10,631 bases of DNA, from assembly GCA_016869415.1 (NCBI GenBank), contig VGEI01000089.1:1-10631 (forward strand), given 5' to 3'. This document shows, piece after piece, positions 6,481-10,631 of this stretch. The DNA comes from Alphaproteobacteria bacterium (GTDB taxonomy: Bacteria > Pseudomonadota > Alphaproteobacteria > CACIAM-22H2). The translations under genes were made by a program, and so were the position numbers. Positions within the stretch are counted from its first letter, which is position 1; the number at the start of each line of letters is the position of its first letter. Under the pieces are notes generated by a model. It saw only the letters and a program-made list of their open reading frames with translations. It was not told the DNA's origin and made no database searches.

Positions 6481-7210
6481 GCGAGAGGGCGCCCTTGCGG
6501 ATCTGAACCTGCCGCCGCTGCCGCCACGCGGCGATGGAAGCCGCCTCCGCCGGTGCGGCGCGCCCGGCCGCCTCGGCCATGCCGCCGATGAATTCCGTCA
6601 GCAATCCGCGCGCTGCGGCATCGACGTGCCAGGCGCTGTCGGCTAGGTGAACTGTGGCGCCGAGTGACGCCAGGCGGGTTTCCATATGGCGCGGCGCGTC
6701 GGGCCCGAGCGCCGGCCCGAATCCCTTGTCCCGGCGCTGATCGCTGGCGAATGCCGCGAAGACCAGGCCGTCGTCCCGATCTTCCGGCGTCAGCGCATGC
6801 CGTCCGTCGACATTGAGGGTGAACAGCAGCGTCAGGCGGCGCGACGCGGCCAATGCAGCGAGACGGTCGAACCACGGCGCCGAAACCAAATCCATCAGTG
6901 CCGAGGCCGATATCGCATCAGCCCCGGCGATCGGCGCTTCGAGATCGCCGGTCAGGTCGGTGTGCAGGATCTCGGCCTTTACCCGCGCACGGGCGATGTC
7001 GAGCAGGGCGCAATCGTTGTCGACCAGGCGGAAGCCGGCCTGCGGCAGCAGCGGGGTCAGGGCCAGGGCATTGGCGCCGGTGCCGGCACCGAGATCGACG
7101 ATCAGCGGCGAGGGCGGCAGCGAAGCGGCGAAGCGCCGCGCCAGATCGGCGTCGCGTGCCCGCGCATCGATCGGCGCGCGCAGGGCCAGCCATTCGGGCG
7201 CGAAGCTCAT
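6443..7210 (-). CDS. Class I SAM-dependent methyltransferase, last gene of the pterin-like operon
   Basis: This 255-residue soluble protein carries a textbook SAM-binding loop, LIVDLGAGTGANALAL (36-51), followed by RLVDND (61-66) with the acidic residue that contacts the SAM ribose. ILHTDLTGDL (81-90) and AISASALMDLVS (99-110) occupy the places of later Rossmann motifs. The acceptor is not predictable. Its ATG overlaps the glycosyltransferase stop as ATGA, a sign of translational coupling, so it probably methylates the molecule or glycoside built by the operon. It ends inside the 3' end of the opposite-strand FkbM gene. No terminator is visible between the two converging operons. Confidence 0.86.
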   Translation of the reverse strand: MSFAPEWLALRAPIDARARDADLARRFAASLPPSPLIVDLGAGTGANALALTPLLPQAGFRLVDNDCALLDIARARVKAEILHTDLTGDLEAPIAGADAISASALMDLVSAPWFDRLAALAASRRLTLLFTLNVDGRHALTPEDRDDGLVFAAFASDQRRDKGFGPALGPDAPRHMETRLASLGATVHLADSAWHVDAAARGLLTEFIGGMAEAAGRAAPAEAASIAAWRQRRQVQIRKGALSLTVGHRDLLAQW

Positions 7211-8244
7211 GACGGCAGCGCCCGGAGGAAGCGCCGCACCTGCGCCGGCCAGCCGGGAAAATAGCGGCGGCGCAGGAAAGCACCGCGTGCCAGGCGTTCA
7301 CGCCTGTGGGATGTGCCGAGCAGCAGGCGCAGGGTGCTGGACAGCGCCGTCACCCTGCCCGGCGGCACCAGGATCCCCGCCGGCCTCGGCACGACATCAG
7401 ATAGCGCGCCGGCATGGCTGCCGACCACCGGCACGCCGCGCGCCAGCGCTTCGGCGAAGGCCATGCCGTAGCCTTCGTGCAGCGAGGGCAGGATGAAGAG
7501 GTCGCTGCCGGCATAGAGCCGCGCCAGGGTCCGCGGCGGGACTTCGCCGGTAAAACGGACGCGGGCGCCGAGACGCAGCCGCGTGACCAGAGCCCGCAAG
7601 GCTCTTGCGTGGTGCACGTTGCGCGTGACACTGCCGGCACAGATCAGCCGCCAGCCCCGGTGGCGCTGTTTCGCCAGGGCGCGCAGCAGCAGGTCGTGTG
7701 CCTTGCGCGGCGTCAGGGTGCCCACACTCAGCAGCCGCGCCACGCCGGCGCCGCGCCACCGCACGGCGCCCGGCGCCGTGCCCGGTTCGACCACGGCGAT
7801 GGAGCCGGGGTCGACACCCAGCGCCATGACGTCGAGACGTGTCGCTTGGCTGGTGACGATGACCGTTGCGAGCTGCTTCAGCATGCCGCTCTCCAGCCGG
7901 CGCAGCTCGTCGGCGGTACGCCGCGCCATGCCGCTTTCGAGCCACAGCGGGTGATGCACCAGCCCGGCGATACGACGCTTCCCGCCGAGCAGTCCGGCGA
8001 AGGCGGGCAGCGCCAGCCCGTCGATCACCGCGCGCCCGCGGCCGATCTTCTTCAACGCCGCGCGTGCCGCCGCCACGGCCGGCGCATCGGCGAGCGGAAA
8101 CCGTCCCGCCAGCTCGTGCACCACGACCTCGTGACCGAGCGCGCGCAAGCCGGCGACGATCGCCGCGTCGTAGCGATAACCGCCGGTGGCCTGGTCGAGC
8201 GCACCCGGAACCGCGAAATGAATCGCCTCAGAGCGGCGCTTCAT
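7207..8244 (-). CDS. Glycosyltransferase family 4 (GT-B fold)
   Basis: This 345-residue enzyme should move a sugar from a nucleotide-sugar donor to a small-molecule or lipid acceptor with retention of configuration. The N-terminal lobe includes GALDQATGGYRYD (14-26), the glycine-rich loop found at the start of many GT4 enzymes. The C-terminal lobe has LLSVGTLTPRKAHDLLL (171-187) with the phosphate-binding Arg/Lys, FTGEVP (231-236), and the donor-site motif E257-x7-E265 in HEGYGMAFAEALARG. There is no signal peptide or membrane segment. The start overlaps the PTPS-like gene by 17 bp and its stop overlaps the methyltransferase start by 4 bp, so it is firmly inside the operon. An attractive inference is glycosylation of a pterin or ribityl-type compound. 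Confidence 0.9.
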   Translation of the reverse strand: MKRRSEAIHFAVPGALDQATGGYRYDAAIVAGLRALGHEVVVHELAGRFPLADAPAVAAARAALKKIGRGRAVIDGLALPAFAGLLGGKRRIAGLVHHPLWLESGMARRTADELRRLESGMLKQLATVIVTSQATRLDVMALGVDPGSIAVVEPGTAPGAVRWRGAGVARLLSVGTLTPRKAHDLLLRALAKQRHRGWRLICAGSVTRNVHHARALRALVTRLRLGARVRFTGEVPPRTLARLYAGSDLFILPSLHEGYGMAFAEALARGVPVVGSHAGALSDVVPRPAGILVPPGRVTALSSTLRLLLGTSHRRERLARGAFLRRRYFPGWPAQVRRFLRALPS

Positions 8245-8620
8245 ACGCGGCCCAGGCGACGGGCGATTCCCGCAAGGTCACCTTGAGCGTGCCGAGGCCA
8301 CCGGTCTTGAGCGCGCCCTGGGCGATGCGCGTCTGCGCCCGCCGCCAGATCTCCCGCGCCAGGAACTCGGTGGTCGTGTTCACGCCCTTGAACGCCGGCT
8401 CGCCGTCGAGATTGCGGTAGTCGAGGCCGTCGAGCACTTGGCGCAGCAAGGCGCGCAGCAGGCCGATATCCGCCACCAGGCCGTGCTCGTCAAGCTCGGG
8501 GCGCCGCAGCTCCAGCTCGACGGCGTAGGTGGCGCCGTGCAGGCCCTGCGCCGGCCCGAAGATCTCGCCCTTGAAGCTATGGGCGATCATGAAATGGTCG
8601 CTGACGGCGAGGGAGAACAT
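8228..8620 (-). CDS. PTPS/QueD-like protein with lost catalytic residues
   Basis: This 130-residue protein has the full tunnelling-fold layout of 6-pyruvoyl-tetrahydropterin/6-carboxytetrahydropterin synthases: FMIAHSF (10-16), LHGATYAVELEL (27-38), VADIGLL (49-55), LDYRNLD (66-72), NTTTEFLA (81-88) and LRES (116-119). Against E. coli QueD, two zinc histidines are kept (H14, H28) but the third is A30 (HGH to HGA). The catalytic Cys position is A24, and the LDH catalytic His is Y68. The conserved E85 and E118, which hold the pterin ring, remain. Standard QueD chemistry is therefore unlikely; it may bind a pterin-like compound or do other chemistry. I chose ATG 8620, directly after the dehydrogenase stop; TTG 8629 overlaps that stop and adds three residues. 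Confidence 0.85.
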   Translation of the reverse strand: MFSLAVSDHFMIAHSFKGEIFGPAQGLHGATYAVELELRRPELDEHGLVADIGLLRALLRQVLDGLDYRNLDGEPAFKGVNTTTEFLAREIWRRAQTRIAQGALKTGGLGTLKVTLRESPVAWAAYEAPL

Positions 8621-8625
8621 GAGTG

Positions 8626-9621
8626 TCAACCGGGATAGAGGATGGGAGTGACCGGCGGCGTCACCGGCCGGGAGAGGATACGCGGCATCGCCTCAGGCAT
8701 ATTGCGAAACGGCACCGTCTCGCCGAGCAGGCGATCAAAGAGCGGGTCGTCGAGCAGCGCGAGCGCCCGCGTCAAACGCTCCCGGTGCGAGACGCGGCCG
8801 CGCCGCGACGGCGAAACGGCGCCGACCTGCGAGCTTCTGATGGTCAGGCGCCGCGCGTGGAAGGCGCCGCCCAGCGGCAGGGTGACCGGCCGGCTGCCGA
8901 ACCAGGAGAGCGCCATGATCGTCCCTTCGAAGGCGGCGAGGTCGAGGGCGGCGGCAAGCCCATCGGGCTGGCCGGAGACTTCGAAGACGATCGCCGCCTC
9001 GCTTGCTTCGCCCGCTCCTGCGGCGACGCGAAAGCCGAGATCGCGCGCCAATACCGCCCGCGCGGTATCCGGCTCGATGATCTCCACCTCGGCACCCGCG
9101 CGTCCGCGGGCCAGCAGGGCGATCAGCAGCCCCAGCGCGCCGGCACCGATCACCGCGACGTTCGTGCCGGGCGGCGCCGGCCGGTCCTCGGCGAGCCCGG
9201 CATCCCATAGGCCGTTGAGCGCGGTCTCCGTGTTGGCGCCCAGCGTGGCGCGGCGCTCCGGCACGGCGTCGGGGACGGGAACCACGGCATCCGCCGGCAC
9301 GACGAAGCGATCCTGGTGCGGATGCAAGGCAAACACCCGCCGCCCCATGAGCGCCGCCGGGCCGCGCTCGACCACGCCGACCGCCGCGTAGCCGTACTTG
9401 ACCGGCCAGGGAAACTCGCCGGCCTGGAAGGGGCAACGCATGCGCGTGCGTTCGCTCTCGGGCACGTTCCCGTGGAAGACCAGGGATTCGGTGCCGCGGC
9501 TGATAGCGCTGGCCCGGCTGCGCACCAGCACCTGGCCGCCGGCCGGCTCGGGCAGCATCTCGCCGCGCAGCTCGCCCGCACCCTCCGCCACCACCCACCA
9601 CGCCGTCGCCCGCTCCGCCAT
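8626..9621 (-). CDS. MDR-family dehydrogenase (zinc-type alcohol dehydrogenase / BchC-like group)
   Basis: This 331-residue oxidoreductase has the medium-chain dehydrogenase plan: a GroES-like part (about 1-140) with SAISRGTESLVFHGNVP (38-54) and PVKYGYAAVGVVERG (73-87), then a Rossmann domain with VAVIGAGALGLLIALLA (155-171, GxGxxG) and the acidic IIEPD (181-185) suited to NAD(H). It resembles the group that includes bacteriochlorophyllide dehydrogenase BchC. The whole protein has a single cysteine (C63), so the four-Cys structural zinc lobe is absent, and the usual GHE zinc ligand stretch reads KYGYAAVG. The substrate is unknown. Its ATG follows the reductase stop by 5 nt and its stop lies 5 nt before the PTPS-like ATG. 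The ribosome binding site is weak, suggesting coupling. A longer upstream frame runs through the reductase gene and is not real. Confidence 0.86.
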   Translation of the reverse strand: MAERATAWWVVAEGAGELRGEMLPEPAGGQVLVRSRASAISRGTESLVFHGNVPESERTRMRCPFQAGEFPWPVKYGYAAVGVVERGPAALMGRRVFALHPHQDRFVVPADAVVPVPDAVPERRATLGANTETALNGLWDAGLAEDRPAPPGTNVAVIGAGALGLLIALLARGRAGAEVEIIEPDTARAVLARDLGFRVAAGAGEASEAAIVFEVSGQPDGLAAALDLAAFEGTIMALSWFGSRPVTLPLGGAFHARRLTIRSSQVGAVSPSRRGRVSHRERLTRALALLDDPLFDRLLGETVPFRNMPEAMPRILSRPVTPPVTPILYPG

Positions 9622-9626
9622 GTCGA

Positions 9627-10520
9627 TCAGGGGCGCTCGAAGTCGCACTCGAACAGCACGTCGTTGCCGAGCTCGAAGCGGCGCACGGGCGGTCGCAGCG
9701 CTTCGTCCATGCGGGCGATCTCGGGCAGGGTCAGGCCGGGGCGGCCCGAGCCGATGATCACCGGCGCCACGGTGATCTGCAGCCGCGTTAGCGCGCCGGC
9801 GGCGAGGAAGCGCGAGACGGTGACACCGCCGCCTTCGACCAGCAGCGAGCGCAGGCCGCGCCCGGCGAGGATGGCGAGCAGCGCACGGATGTCGATCCGC
9901 TCGCCGTCGCGCTTCACGCCGATGAGCTCGGCGCGGCCGAGATGCGTCTCCTCCGGGCGCAGGGCATCGTGCGCGCAGGCCACCAGCGTCGGTGCCGCGC
10001 CGTCGCTGAACAGCCGGTGGCTGTCGCGCAGCCGGCGGTCGGTGTCGATGACGATGCGCGTCGGGCAGGGTCCCTCGCACAGCCGCACCGTAAGCTGGGG
10101 ATCGTCGGCGGCGACCGTGCCCGCACCGACCACGATGCCGTCGACCAGGGCGCGCAGGCGGTGGAGGTGCAGAATGTTCGCCGTGCCGTTGATGAAACGC
10201 GAGTGGCCGCAGCCGGTGGCGATCTTGCCGTCGAGGCTCTGGCCGAGGTGGCCGATGACCGGCGGCCGGGCGCCGGGCGCGCACAAAGGTAGGTAGAGGT
10301 CGAAGAGGCGGGCGGCGGCGGGGCTGGCGCCGCTCAGGCCGGCGACGGCGACGCTACCGTTGTCGTTGCGAGCGCGGCGCAGGGCGAGGAGTTGCCGCCA
10401 CGCCGCCGCTTCCTCGGACGATATCGGCGCCAAAGGGTCCGGGCCGGACGGAAGAGATCCGGCGGCGCCGGTGTTTCTTTCCGGGGTGTCGTATACGGTT
10501 GTCTTCCGTTCGGGCGACAT
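9627..10520 (-). CDS. RibD C-terminal type reductase (RibD_C, DHFR-like), no deaminase domain
   Basis: This 297-residue protein carries the NADPH-dependent reductase domain of riboflavin enzyme RibD from about residue 86 to the end. Evidence is IGHLGQSLDGKIAT (89-102), VGAGTVAADDPQLTVR (131-146), RIVIDTDRRL (155-164), LLVEGGG (226-232) and VAPVIIGSGRPGL (251-263). In riboflavin synthesis this domain reduces the ribosyl side chain of a diaminopyrimidine phosphate. The deaminase half (HAE and PCxxC zinc motifs) is absent. The first 85 residues are low in known motifs. I chose ATG 10520 because GGAAG lies eight bases before it; ATG 10526 sits too close to that site. It is the first gene of a five-gene leftward operon and diverges from a partial gene 41 bp away. 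Since its partners are not riboflavin genes, a riboflavin-like side pathway is inferred. Confidence 0.87.
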   Translation of the reverse strand: MSPERKTTVYDTPERNTGAAGSLPSGPDPLAPISSEEAAAWRQLLALRRARNDNGSVAVAGLSGASPAAARLFDLYLPLCAPGARPPVIGHLGQSLDGKIATGCGHSRFINGTANILHLHRLRALVDGIVVGAGTVAADDPQLTVRLCEGPCPTRIVIDTDRRLRDSHRLFSDGAAPTLVACAHDALRPEETHLGRAELIGVKRDGERIDIRALLAILAGRGLRSLLVEGGGVTVSRFLAAGALTRLQITVAPVIIGSGRPGLTLPEIARMDEALRPPVRRFELGNDVLFECDFERP

Positions 10521-10561
10521 GCTCATATCTTCCACCAGACGAATAGGTCTACAACACCGCC
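10521..10561. promoter_or_regulatory. Short divergent intergenic region
   Basis: Only 41 bp separate the ATG of the RibD-like gene from the ATG of the rightward partial gene, so promoters for both directions must overlap here or lie inside the opposing coding regions. The sequence is locally A/T-richer than its surroundings. GGAAG (minus strand, read at 10529-10533) is the ribosome binding site of the reductase. No convincing -10/-35 pair is visible. Confidence 0.4.
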
Positions 10562-10631
10562 ATGAACAGCGACAGTTCGATTTCCACCACACGTAACCCG
10601 CCCGCCGCCCTGGGCGAGGTGCGTCGCGCCC
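10562..10631 (+). CDS. 5' end of a rightward gene, possibly GTP cyclohydrolase II-like (partial)
   Basis: An ATG at 10562 opens a frame that runs to the window edge, giving 23 residues. The first part is polar and probably disordered, followed by PPAALGEVRRA, which would begin a helix. Codon third positions become strongly G/C after the first ten codons. No ribosome binding site is obvious. GTP cyclohydrolase II-like proteins often sit beside lone RibD reductases, and such an enzyme would supply the diaminopyrimidine substrate. That identity rests on context and a faint resemblance only, because no catalytic motif falls within the window. Confidence 0.35.
   Translation, partial: MNSDSSISTTRNPPAALGEVRRA

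Noticed and set aside
7414..8286. Rightward open frame opposite the glycosyltransferase
   Set aside because: It is an antisense artefact; the minus strand carries the complete GT4 motifs.
8626..10284. A 552-codon open frame on the minus strand covering both the dehydrogenase and most of the reductase gene
   Set aside because: Only the part from 9621 downward matches the MDR family. The upstream part is Arg/Pro-rich out-of-frame translation of the RibD-like gene, not a fusion.
10499..10529. TTGTCT with CATATC as a rightward promoter inside the RibD-like gene start
   Set aside because: The -10 match is poor and the spacer is 19 bases; not strong enough to list.

Overview
The window is GC-rich, densely packed bacterial DNA with strong G/C preference at third codon positions, short gaps and overlapping gene ends. 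The gene families and codon style suggest a Gram-negative alphaproteobacterium, perhaps Rhodospirillales-like. The taxon is an inference, because no rRNA or other marker gene is present. I see no tRNA, rRNA, CRISPR array, insertion sequence or phage gene.

Region 1 (1-3271) is small-molecule salvage and oxidation. The left edge holds the tail of a possible lipoprotein frame and a 54-residue hypothetical protein. Next comes a leftward pair: a periplasmic-binding-protein-like gene (NMT1/SsuA type, no signal peptide) followed after 20 nt by an adenine deaminase of the ADA superfamily. A 2-oxoglutarate/Fe(II) oxygenase of the isopenicillin N synthase type diverges from this pair across a 119-bp regulatory gap that contains short phased repeats.

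Region 2 (3335-6480) is a tight rightward operon for the cell envelope. It encodes a membrane-anchored sulfatase/phosphoglycerol-transferase-like enzyme, a CDP-alcohol phosphatidyltransferase with an intact catalytic motif, and an FkbM-type methyltransferase. Its upstream gap holds a 15-bp tandem repeat with a 21-bp period that overlaps a candidate promoter.

Region 3 (6443-10520) is a leftward five-gene operon: RibD-type reductase, zinc-site-less MDR dehydrogenase, degenerate PTPS/QueD-like protein, family 4 glycosyltransferase and SAM methyltransferase. Gaps are 5 nt between the first three genes, then overlaps of 17 and 4 nt. A partial gene diverges from it at the right edge and may be a GTP cyclohydrolase II-like protein. 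The combination looks like a pathway making a glycosylated, methylated pterin or ribityl-pyrimidine type molecule. The PTPS homologue has lost its catalytic Cys, its catalytic His and one zinc His, so it probably does not perform the QueD reaction. This operon is the best candidate for an undescribed system, and it converges with the envelope operon with a 38-bp overlap.
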